A stretch of DNA of 64,000 bases, from the NCBI GenBank assembly GCA_001599755.1, contig BCHX01000003.1:1733015-1797014 (forward strand), given 5' to 3'. The first letter of the stretch is position 1; each line of letters begins with the position of its first letter. Of this stretch, positions 31,965-41,673 are shown in pieces. The translations under genes and the position numbers were made by a program. The notes beneath the pieces were generated by a model. It did not search any database. It saw only the letters and a program-made list of their open reading frames with translations, and was not told where the DNA came from. Origin of the DNA: Gliomastix tumulicola. Lineage: Eukaryota > Ascomycota > Sordariomycetes > Hypocreales > Bionectriaceae.

Positions 31965-34568
31965 CTAAGCGTATGAGTTGCCCATATCGTGCTCCTATTG
32001 CAATGCTTAGTCAGTCTATATATCCCTGCTTGGTCTGCGGTAGAGAAAAAAAAAGGGGGGCGCGGATGGTGTGAGGCGTAAGTGGTTGCAGGATAGAGCT
32101 GGGTAATGACCGGAGGACTTTGTAGACAAGGGGGAAAGGGATTTTGTTGATGTGGCGGTGTGTTCCGACATTGGTTCTTGTCCTGGTATTTGCTCACCTT
32201 GATGTACTCGGCTCCCTTCTCCTGATACTCCTCGCGGGATATCCTTGCGGTCTTCCACGCTGGGGTCCCCGTCCACTCTGCGGCGCCCTTCCAGGCGTCG
32301 AGCAAGGGGTCGTCGGCGCGGCGCACGTGGAGGGGGGAGTCGGCAGGCAGCAGGGCCCTCAGGCCGTCGCGGACCCTCTGGTCGAAGTTGCGGAAGAGAG
32401 TGTTGCCGCCAGTGAGGAAGATGTCGCGGAGGAATGCGTCGCGGTCGGCGAAGGACGCCAGACGCTGGTTGAGGATGTCGCCGGCGATGTCGACGAGCCC
32501 GGACTGGTCGACGCCCGCGATGGACGGGCGGAAGACGACCTCGGGCACGCGGATGCGCTCGACGTTGAGGTGGACCTGGTTGAGCTCGGCCTGGGAGGCG
32601 GCGTTGAAGGGGCGCGGCCCGCGGGTCCAGGCGTGCAGGAGTGAGCGCGACCAGTCCGACTGCGCCTCGAGCGTGTGCTCGTAGTCGAAGGCGGGATCGT
32701 AGCGGAGGAGCTCCTGCTCCAGCGTCCGGAGTGTCGACGACAGGTCCTCCTCCTCGTGCTCGTCGTCGCTGTTGTCGCCGACCGCGATCTGCCGGTACAC
32801 GCCCCAGTCGTCGTCGTTGGCGCCAAAGTCGTCGTCGTCGCCGCCGCGCCGCCGCTTCTTGCCGGGCTGGTCCGAGGCGAGGTTGGCGATGCTCTTCATG
32901 CGGATCTGCGACGCGAGCGACTTGCGGTTGCCCAGGTCCTGCTTCAGGCGGTCGCGCTCCTTGATCTTCTGCAGCGCGTCGGCGCGTGCCTGGCGCTTCT
33001 CATCGAGCCAGCTGTCGAGGTCGTTCTCCCGGCGCTCGATGTCGAGTCGCTCCTCCTCCGCGATGCGCGCCTTCTCCGCCTCCTTCTCTGCTTTAGCCCG
33101 AGCGCGTGCCTCGTGATTTGACTTGAGGAGTCGCTGCTGGCGCTTCTGTTTGATGCCCGCCTCGTCGAGCTCCTCGTCCGGAACCTCCAGCAGGGAGAAG
33201 TCGGGTGCCTCCTCGAGTTCTTCCGGGTCCCCGCCGACATCCTTGGTGCGAGCCTTCTTGATAGTTTTCTCCAGCTCCTTGACGATCTTGTCCAGTTCAT
33301 TCTCATCCTTAAGGTCGTGACTGTCGAGGAGCCGCCGCGTCTCCTTCTTCGTCTCGTCCACCAGCTTCGCCTGTAGTTGCTTGTAGTACTCCAGATCCTG
33401 CTCCTTCTTCATGAGCTTCTCCAGCCGCATCTTGGCCGCCTGCTCCTGCAGCCTGCGCCCGCTCTCCTTCTTCCGCTCCGCGATCCGCGCCAGCTCCTCC
33501 TCGCTCTTCTGCACGACCACCTCCTCGGTATACGGGTACTGGATGACCAGATCCCGGTCCTCGAGCCCCGTCCAGTCGAGGTACGACCGCAGCTCGCCGT
33601 CGAAGTCATCGGATACGTAGAAGTGGTCGCGGATCATGTGTTCCGCCTGCGACGAGTTGAGCTTGCCAGAGAAGGCCGGGTATTTCAGCTTGATGAGCTT
33701 GAGCAGGTACTCGGCCGCGTGGTAGCCGCCCCAGTTGAGCCTTGTCGTCTGCGCCAGCATGGCTTTCGAGTTGTAGACGGGGATGACGTGGGTCGAGGTG
33801 TGGGAGGAGGAGACGACGAGGCCGGTCGTGCCTTTGTTGTGGCGGTAGGAGAAGAGGGAGTCGATGCCGTAGGCGAGGGAGGGGGCGCCGTAGCATTCGA
33901 AGACGATTTCGGTCATGGCTTAGAGAACATTGATTGTCAGCCTTGTGATTCGACAAGCAGAGTAATAAGAGGACGCTGCCGCGCCATACATTTCCGCGAG
34001 TAGGGCAGGTTTGCCACGGCCTCGGTCATGACGATGGGCACGTCGACGGCGCCATCGGACTCGTTCATGCCGAGCTTGAGGAACACATAGTCGAGGACAT
34101 GCTCCATCACATCCCAGTTGCTGACAATGCCCGTGCCGGCCTCAAAGGCGTTGCGGATATGCGCGCGCGCCGTGGTATCAGAGTAGCAGTCGGTGCCGGC
34201 GAAGGAGAAGGTCTTGCCGACCTTGCGGTCGCGGTACTTGGACATGATGGGCGGGAGGCTGAATCGCGGCGTCGACTCGAACGACCAGCCGGCCCGGACG
34301 GCGGAGGAGCCTGGAGACGAAGAGGGCACATGTTAGTTGATGCTCGTGCGTGCTTTTTGCATGTAGGTGCCCATCATCCAGCTCACTCACCATTGTCTAT
34401 CACGATGGCGGCGCTGCCCGCCTGCTCGAGCGCCTTCTTGCGACCGTCGGACTGCGGCTTGTAGTACTGCTCGAATCGCGTCTCCTTGACGGGGAAGATC
34501 CTGGCCGGCGGGTAGGTCTTCGTGTCCGGGGGAGCGACCATCGGCTCGTCAATGGCAGACGGCGCCAT
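31965..34568 (-). CDS. ARP5: Actin-related protein ARP5, INO80 chromatin remodeller subunit
   Basis: Four exons (34568-34391, 34310-33990, 33918-32198, 31994-31965) give about 749 residues. The actin fold is split by a large charged coiled-coil insertion. The N-terminal half has AIVIDNGSSAVRAGW, the nucleotide-binding loop, and GIVSNWDVMEHVLDYVF; later come TEIVFECYGAPSLAYGIDSL and a phosphate-2 type segment SSSHTSTHVIPVY. The insertion (roughly 270-560) carries long Glu/Lys/Arg heptads and an acidic stretch (GDDDDDFGANDDDW), characteristic of ARP5. Actin fold resumes with FRPSIAGVDQSGLVDIAGDIL and the GGNTLF loop. The last exon adds only EHDMGNSYA. ARP5 with IES6 forms the module that couples INO80 ATP hydrolysis to nucleosome sliding. 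The ATG at 34568 was preferred over upstream in-frame codons. Confidence 0.95.
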
Positions 34569-35084
34569 CGCGAAAGGATTGACGATAGCCGTCGACCTGG
34601 CTGTCTGGTCGGGGAAATGGGAGCAAGGGCAACAGAGAGGTCTAATTAGTCGGTGCGGCGGGCATTGTTCCAAAAAGGCGGTGATGTGGTTTGACCGTCG
34701 GACAGGATGTCAATTGGTGATGATTGATGGTGGGAGTGTAAGGATGGAAGGCACGGGCCCTGGATTTTAGCCCCCCTCGGTCTCCAATATCGAGGTTTCC
34801 TCCCTGCCGTCAGCTGCAAGGCTACGCTATTCATGCTACGCCGTTCTTTTTGCTCCAGTGAGGCTGGTGAGAGTCAAAGCTCCACTTGCGTCTGCAGCCT
34901 CAACGCGCGCCATCTCGGCTCCATGTAACATGGCGACGCGCCACGGAATAAATCTATATCATATGCGCGCTAATGGAAGAAAGTGAGGATATTATTTCTG
35001 TATTTCTTGATATGGACGCGTCTTCGTGGCCACCAAAGAATCAAGGGTATCTATCATATGTAACGCCGACAGCGGAGCATGGCC
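34569..35084. other. Intergenic between DAD4 and ARP5
   Basis: ARP5 promoter side and DAD4 3' flank, both genes reading leftward. Nothing else is recognised. Confidence 0.4.
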
Positions 35085-35577
35085 TTATGACGGAGGCTTG
35101 AGATTGTCCGTAGCTTTGACAGGGTACAGTGTCAGCATTCCCATATGTAAACCAGTGAATGCTTGTAGGATTTGCTGTCTTACCTTCGAGATGGAAGAGG
35201 ACGTTGGACTGGTAGTTCTTGAACATCTGGGCGACGAGCTCCACATTCATGTTCTCGATGTTGATTTCCTGGGACGGCGGCACGAGTGAGTGGGAGCCCC
35301 GAGACAAACAGACATTGCAAGAGGGATTTGATGCTGGCTGGCTCCAATATACCTGAAGACTCTTGTTCATGACAACCACGGCCTCGTTTAGTTTCTCCTA
35401 TAGGAACAAATCAACATCAGCGACTCTGTGGACGCTTTGTTGACATGGTGTGGGACTCACGACGTTGGTGATGATGCGCGAGAGCAGCAGATTCTGCTGG
35501 TGCTCGTGAGGGCTCTCCTGTTGCGTAACATTGTTAGAAACCACAGCCCCCTGTTTCAAGACGTGCATCCTCACCAT
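35085..35577 (-). CDS. DAD4: DASH complex subunit DAD4, five exons including an ATG-only exon
   Basis: No single ORF shows this gene; it was assembled from five small exons: 35577-35575 (ATG alone), 35517-35461, 35397-35353, 35268-35184 and 35113-35085. The product is 72 residues, the same as yeast Dad4. It begins MESPHEHQQNLLLSRI, continues ITNVEKLNEAVVVMNKSLQ and NVELVAQMFKNYQSNVLFHL, and ends EATDNLKPPS. All junctions are in phase with GT donors and AG acceptors. DAD4 is part of the ten-subunit DASH/Dam1 ring that couples kinetochores to microtubules in fungi. Exon 1 is inferred from an ATG directly followed by GTGAGG and from the need for a Met before the ESPHEH block. Exons 2-5 are strongly supported by conservation. 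Confidence 0.92.
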
Positions 35578-36234
35578 TCTGAATGACCTTGGCGATTGTC
35601 AAGCTGAGATATGTCGAGCCAGTTGAGCTGAGTTTCACGCCCCTCCTTCCTTTTAGACAAAACAATTGGAGAGGCAAGAGCACCCCACACACAAGAGAGC
35701 GAGGTGGGGTCTTCCACCTCTCCATTCCGAATGAGCATCTTTCGTCACGCCTGATGGAACATCCAGCATCGTCTTCTTTCTCATCGCACTGTATTTGGTG
35801 CCTCCCTGAACATCATTGCCTCGCCCAACGAAATTTCCGTCATTGGAGGCTGGCTTAATGTTCATCATATTTGCACCGGCTTGTCGCCACCAAGTCTGCA
35901 CCGAAAATGACGACGACGGCAGCATCGCAGCAAGGAGCGGTGATAGGCTGTTGATGTTCGGACAACCTGTAGTTTTTAGAGTCTTGAAGATGTTATTCCA
36001 CCTCCCATTAACGCCCGGACGTGACTGTTGCTTCCCTCGACAGATCAAACAGCCTTCTCTTCGATGTGGGCGGATCTAGGGTAGCCACGGAAACATCCTT
36101 CTTCACTCCCCGCCCATCCAATTCCAGCTTGTCTAGACCCTTCCTCCTTCAATCCACGAAACATTGGGAGATTTACTCTAAACAAACCAAACCGGTCGGC
36201 TCACCAATGCTCAATCGTTGAGGCCAGAAACGCG
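35578..36234. other. Divergent intergenic region between DAD4 and Zn2Cys6 gene 1
   Basis: Bidirectional promoter and leaders. No conserved ORF or obvious site is seen. It marks the left border of the putative catabolic island. Confidence 0.4.
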
Positions 36235-38780
36235 ATGGCTTCCCGTGGCCCTCGGCCTTCCCGCAGAAACACACCCCGAGGCAGTGCTGGGTCTCAGTAT
36301 ACCACCACGTCTTGTAAGCGATGCCGCTTGCGTAAGGTCAAGGTAAAGTTGTCTGGCAAATTGTTGATGACTTACGCCATGATGGCTGTCCTCATAGAAC
36401 TAGTACTGATGAACTGCCGGGTTCTTAGTGCGATGCTGCGCTGCCGTCCTGTTCACCATGCTCGAGGATGGGCGCTTCCTGTATTGTAGCGGATTCTTCC
36501 ACGACTCGCGAGTATACTCGAGTGTTTGTTTGCCTTCTATTCTGAAATCCGAAGAGGCATCAAGCACGGTCTCGTCACTGACAACGACCCAGCGAAGCAC
36601 TGCAGCTACAAGAGAGACTGTGGTACCTCCAGAGACTACTGGCTACGCAGAGTCCAATAGCACAAGACCTGGGCCGTGATGCCCCCGGGGACCTCTCAGT
36701 ACCGACCCAAGAATCACAGCCACAGCCCCAAGGATTCGGCCAATCCCCCTCACGATACGTAGGGCATGAGGTCGGTGTCGAGTTAGTATCCTTCCGTGCA
36801 GCCGAGTGCTGGCTGAACGCATCACTTACACATGGTCAAGGTTCCTGAGAAACTTGCTTGAAGCCATTCGGAAGCCTCCGTCTGCTGCCTCGAGGAACCT
36901 GCTTGTCCCGCAGCTCCTGGTATCCCCGATGGTATACCATGATCCGCATCCTCTCCCTCCCCGGCCGGATGCTGCGCGCATCTTGACCAATTATTTGGTC
37001 AACTTCCATACTGAACATACCTTTCTCGAACCCTGTCGACTTTCATATCTCTTTAGCAGGCTGTATGGGGAGTCTAATTCTCACCCGACCCAGGCTTCAC
37101 AACGGACATCGAAAGAAGATCTCTTTCAGGCCAACATGGTCCTTGCTCTTGGATCTATTGGTCTCTATCGTGCAGGAACCTTGGATCTAGACCCATTTGG
37201 ATTCTTCACTGCCGCCTTGGAGGCAAGCCCTCCATTCGGATTTAGCTTCGGCTCGGTACAGGACATTGAGAACGTTCTCCTGATCGCTCATTTTGGGGTA
37301 TTTTACAATATTGGTGAGTGCTACTACCTGGGCTATAGATTGGCCATTTTATTAATCTTCCGCACCAGGCTGCTCTATATGGGAGCTGAGCCGCGTCTGT
37401 ATCAGAATGTGCATTGAGCTCCAACTGCATTTGAAGTATGACAGCACCTCCAACCAAGAACCCGAAGAAGTGCAGCGACGACGGCGAGTATTTTGGGAGA
37501 GCTATCGTCTTGACCGCTTCTCCTCATCGACGCTGGGCCGCCCCTTTGCCATCACAGATGGTATTATCACGGTCGAATATCCAGGATGCTGCCCTATCAC
37601 CGAACTCCGGGCTCTCGGATTCTGGGAGAATATCCCTGATCAGCTTCCGCGCAACGACCGACTGACTGACGGCAAAGTATTCCTCCATCTACTCAAGTTG
37701 TCGCGGATCACTTCACAGCTACATTACCTGCACCAGTTGCAGCGAACAGGACACTCAGAATCCGATGCACAAGGGCTTCCAAAGTCTGCTTTTGGTGCCA
37801 GGGAGGGCTACGGGAAGCTTCGAGTTCTTGCTGCTGAGCTCCAAGGGTGGAGGCGAGACATACCTTCGTATGACGAGCCGACATGTCCCTCACAAGTAAA
37901 GGAGAGCTTCGATCTCTGCTTCCACAAGGAAAATCTGTATCTGATACGGATCGCCATCGACTTGAGCTCCTCTTCAAGAGGTCGGTGTCCTCCGGTCCAC
38001 CTTCTGGGACCTTGCATGATGGCTGCCTGCAATCTCATAGAGACCTTCGACGATCTGCGCATCGGAGGGCTGGTGCCCTGGAATCGAGCTAACACATATC
38101 TCATCTTCATGACGAGCCTTATCATAGTGTTCGTGACATTCTCCCAGGCACAGTCTGCATCACATCAGCGTGAGCTGACGAGGAGGGACCCGTCATTGGT
38201 TGACGTTGAGAGCTGGTGGGCAGATCTAGTAGAAGACGCTGATGAACATCCTACTCAAGACAAGCAACTGCACGCACTGTCAGTTGCAGCGGCCATACTT
38301 GACTGGATGGCCTCACACATGCCTGACATTCAGTCCTACGCTAAGTGCCTCGAGGTGCTCCGGCATGAGCTTGAGAGGGAGATCGCCAAGGCTGCTGCTT
38401 CTTCTTCTTCGGATGCTGTTAGGATACAAAATTCCTCCGTTGCCCCGGCACCAGACCTGCGTCTCGACATCGCCGGCAATATCCCCGAGGCGCCGAGTAT
38501 CGACCGTTTCATGGATGCGATGCCTAATCGATTCGAGGATCAACCTGCCGATTACACGGATCCGGCAAATACTGGACTTGGTTCCGTGGATCTGGCGTCA
38601 GACAACGCGATGGAGGGAATTCTCTCCAACTTCTTCCCTATGGTTGAGAATCCGGGGGACTTTGACGTCTTCCAGCAGACTCACGGATCGTGGCCGTTCT
38701 CTCACATTCCGTGGTTTGAGTCGATATATCCCGAAATGTCAGGTTTCGATGAGGATATTCCATTTAACCAATATCTTTAA
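36235..38780 (+). CDS. Zn2Cys6 transcription factor 1 of the catabolic island
   Basis: Five exons (36235-36342, 36429-36521, 36606-36781, 36841-37313, 37369-38780) give about 753 residues. The binuclear zinc cluster C27-x2-C30-x6-C37-x6-C44-x2-C47-x6-C54 is split by intron 1 right after KVK and is followed by a dimerisation-type helix (LQERLWYLQRLL). A YVGHEVGVEFLRNLL block leads into a fungal-specific regulatory domain (PF04082-like) with FHTEHTF, GLYRAGTLDL, RRRVFWESYRLDRF and STLGRPFAI. The C-terminus is acidic and hydrophobic, typical of activation regions. The join at 36781/36841 was selected because it is the only one in phase giving the conserved GVEFLRNL. It likely binds CGG triplets as a dimer and may control the adjacent dehydrogenase and aldolase genes. 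It ends 150 bp from the dehydrogenase stop. Confidence 0.9.
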
Positions 38781-38932
38781 TCATGCAATATCACGTACTA
38801 TCCTACGCATTATTGGCCTTGTTTTATCAATACGGATCTGATACTCATATTTTATATTATCTGAAACGAGATATTCCCGACCGCTTCCTCAGCCCGGGCG
38901 GGTGTTGATTTCACTCTAGCAATCTTGACTAC

Positions 38933-39913
38933 CTACAGCTTTGTCTTTTGCGCTTCCTCACTACTAAAGAACTGGTACAGCTGATCGGTTGCCCCGTTTG
39001 TGGTCGCTATCTGTGTCGCATCTGTTGCCGCGGCGATGTGAGGCGTCCCGACAAATCCAGGACAAGCCCAGAGGCGCTCGTATCGCGCCTTTGGAGGCGG
39101 CTCCTGCGCGTGGCAGTCAAAACCGGCGCCCGCGATGAGCCGTTCTTCCAACGCTGGCGTGAGGCCATCCTCGTCGACGATGCCGCCTCTCGCCGTGTTG
39201 AGGAGGATGGCTGAAGGTTTCATGATCTTCATCTGCTCATACGCGATGAGGCCCTTGGTTGCTGCTGTCAGGGGCACGTGAACGGACACGATATCTGACT
39301 GCCGTAATAGCTCCTCGAGCGCCTGGACACGTTTGTGATCGACGGCATCCCACGCAGGGCTCTCAGCAGGGTAGTAGGGATCGAACGCGAGGACAGGCGT
39401 CTTCAATCCTCCCTGGAACATGCGAGCTGTCTCTAGCCCGATGTTTCCCATCCCGATCACGCCCAAAGTCTTCCCCATCAGCAGCATTCCGGATACTGTC
39501 TCCTTGCGTATCGTCTCGCCCTGCACTCGCTGCCTCATGACGATATTCGGCACGTCTCTCGCGACGCTGAAGGCTAGGCACAGCGCCATCTCAGCCACGG
39601 CAGTTGCGTTCACGCCGGGAGTGTTGAAGACCTTGACACCGCGTTTCTCGCATGCTTGGACGTCGATGCGCTCGAGCCCGACCCCTTGCTTTCCTACAGC
39701 CCGAAGCTGTGGCGCTGCGTCTAGATCTTGGGCGGTGATGGAGAAGTCCTTGACAAGGACAGCAATGGCGTTTTTGCGCCAGTCGGCGGCTTCGGGGGAG
39801 GTGTGCAGGACGCAGTCGAAGAGGGACTGGGCGTGTACAACAGCCTGGGGGTGGAACTCGCTAAGGATGTAGAGCCGGGGGAGGCTGGAGCTACCGCCGG
39901 GGACTGCGCCCAT
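38933..39913 (-). CDS. D-2-hydroxyacid dehydrogenase (NAD-dependent family)
   Basis: A single exon of 326 residues, the usual family length. The N-terminal substrate domain includes KQGVGLERIDVQACEKRGV. The Rossmann fold has GMGNIG (154-159), and D178 follows the second strand (VLAFDPYY), which usually means NAD rather than NADP. Catalytic residues are R242 (NTARGGIVDEDGL), E271 (HAQEPP) and H292 (GTPHIAA). The enzyme interconverts a 2-oxo acid and its D-2-hydroxy acid (glyoxylate/hydroxypyruvate, phosphoglycerate or pyruvate type); substrate cannot be assigned. It lacks the extra C-terminal regulatory domain of long phosphoglycerate dehydrogenases. The gene is divergent from the HpcH/HpaI aldolase over 550 bp, suggesting co-expression: one enzyme makes or consumes the 2-oxo acid on which the other acts. 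Confidence 0.92.
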   Translation of the reverse strand: MGAVPGGSSSLPRLYILSEFHPQAVVHAQSLFDCVLHTSPEAADWRKNAIAVLVKDFSITAQDLDAAPQLRAVGKQGVGLERIDVQACEKRGVKVFNTPGVNATAVAEMALCLAFSVARDVPNIVMRQRVQGETIRKETVSGMLLMGKTLGVIGMGNIGLETARMFQGGLKTPVLAFDPYYPAESPAWDAVDHKRVQALEELLRQSDIVSVHVPLTAATKGLIAYEQMKIMKPSAILLNTARGGIVDEDGLTPALEERLIAGAGFDCHAQEPPPKARYERLWACPGFVGTPHIAAATDATQIATTNGATDQLYQFFSSEEAQKTKL

Positions 39914-40463
39914 GGTGTGCTTCGCTCAGCGTTGCTTGACCGTTGGGGGCTCGAAGAGACAGATCTTCGTGTTGGATCAGGTGTTTGCGCTCGGACTTCT
40001 GGACTTGAGTGCCTTCTAGATGGTTGCCATGGGACGATTATTACCTGCAATTTATGGCCCAGACGCCGGACCCCAGACATCCCCAGAGCCGACACACTGA
40101 TAAGCCATCGGAGCGGAGGCATGGATGCGCTTTTGTGGGGAGAAAGAAGACGATCAACGGCGGCGGATGAGAGTCCGAGACGGAGGGACGGGCAGCCGGC
40201 CGAGTCACCGAGCCAATCAGCAGACATGACACTCGACGACAACTCTCGCGGCATCCAATCTACGAGCTTCGGATATGCACTCCGCAGGCCTCTAGTCATG
40301 ATCCCAGTCATGCGGAAATCATATAGCTCTCACCATCATGTGGTCTCTCATTGGATGCAACGGCATCCCTCCAGTCCTTAAAGGTGCCATGGGGAGCATC
40401 CCACTCAACGCTCCTGAAGTAATACCAACATCGAGCCAATGAGGACTGTGACTGACATTCAGA
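39914..40463. promoter_or_regulatory. Bidirectional promoter with CGG triplets
   Basis: A 550-bp spacer between the dehydrogenase and aldolase start codons. It holds a CGG-rich patch at 40168-40183, including an everted CCG-AGA-CGG at 40175-40183, further isolated CGG/CCG triplets, and CCAAT boxes near 40213 and 40435. Zn2Cys6 dimers typically bind paired CGG triplets, and two such genes flank this spacer. The sites are visible; their use is inferred. Confidence 0.45.
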
Positions 40464-41371
40464 ATGATAATTTCTAAGAACAATATCCAGGAGCGTTCGA
40501 AGAAGGGGGAGCTATGCAAGGTACGACACATCAAGACACCTAATTATCCAAGATGGCGCTGATCGCTGGATACAGATGCTGGGCGTCCGGCTGGTCAAGA
40601 ACCCCGTGATTGTATCGCTGGCGGCTGAGAGCGGCTTTGATGCGCTCTTCATCGAGATGGAGCACTCGGGTATATCCATTGACGAGGCAAACAATCTTTG
40701 TATGACGGCTCTGCTGGCCGGCATCACGCCCTTTGTGAGAGTCCCGTACCAGTGTGGCTTCGGATTTGTCCAGCGTGTACTGGACGGCGGTGCCATGGGC
40801 GTCATCTTTCCCCATATTCACTGCAAGGGTAGGATGGAATCTTCTGCCGCCTGTCGAGAATTTACCTCTGGCTAACAACCACGCTGCAGAGGACGCCGAG
40901 GACGCTGTGAGAATCTCCAAGTACCCTCCCCTCGGCTGCCGCTCCATGACCGGCCAGCTTCCCCTCTTTGGCCTGCGCGCACAGCCAACGCCGACTGTCA
41001 TCTCCGAGACGAACGAACGAGGCTCCTCCGTCATCCTCATGATCGAGACGCGAAGCAGCATCGACAATATCGAGGCTATTGCGGCCGTGCCGGGCGTCGA
41101 GGCCCTCCTCATCGGGTCCAACGATCTGGCGATCGAGCTCGGCGTGCCGGGGGACTTCAGGAGCAAGGAGTATAGGGATGCCGTCCAGGCTGTGAGCGAG
41201 GCGTGCAGGAGGCATGATAAGGTGCTGGCATTCGCGGGCATCTATGACAATCCCGAGGTCCAAGGCTGGGCGGTGAGGGAGATGGGAGCGAGGTTGATCC
41301 TGGGGCAGCAGGACTCGGGGCTAATTGCTGGGTCGGGGAAGAGATGTGTCGAGGCACTCAGTAAGCTGTAG
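40464..41371 (+). CDS. HpcH/HpaI-family 2-keto acid aldolase
   Basis: Three exons (40464-40520, 40576-40828, 40890-41371) give 263 residues. It is a class II (metal-dependent) pyruvate aldolase of the HpcH/HpaI/citrate-lyase superfamily. Visible active-site elements are H49 (IEMEHSG), R74 (PFVRVPY), the metal ligands E156 (LMIETRSS) and D182 (GSNDLAIELG), and the GVIFPHI strand. The residue before the IET, commonly Gln, is Met here. Relatives cleave 4-hydroxy-2-keto acids to pyruvate plus an aldehyde: 2,4-dihydroxyhept-2-enedioate in bacteria and 2-keto-3-deoxy-L-rhamnonate (LRA4) in fungi. No other rhamnose-pathway gene is present here, so a different 2-keto-3-deoxy acid is likely. The short first exon is supported by an in-phase join giving GELCKMLGVRLVKNP. 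Confidence 0.9.
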
Positions 41372-41673
41372 GTCCGGCAGATCTTGTATTCGATGTGGAT
41401 GCTGTCGAGATGTTGTCATGGAGACGCGGTGGCTGGATAGACAGCATCAGCATCTATCGAGATACACAGAACAGGTCCCTCATAAACAAACATGTATCAA
41501 TCAATGCACACGGATATTGCTTTGCTTTGCATCCTGACGTAGTCAATTTACACCAGAGGAGCCGGTGTCGGATTTGTCGACTTAGTTCCATCCGCCCATC
41601 CTGATCCCATCCCCGCCCTGCTTCCGGTCTCTACAACAACCACCAACCACAAACAATCTCGACTACATACACA
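41372..41673. other. Spacer between aldolase and Zn2Cys6 gene 2
   Basis: Only about 300 bp lie between the aldolase stop and the next ATG on the same strand, which must hold a terminator and a promoter. A C/A-rich leader precedes the ATG. No further feature is seen. Confidence 0.4.

Noticed and set aside
32144..33121. Long plus-strand ORFs over ARP5
   Set aside because: Leucine- and valine-rich or arginine-rich antisense shadows of the coiled-coil insertion; no family resemblance.
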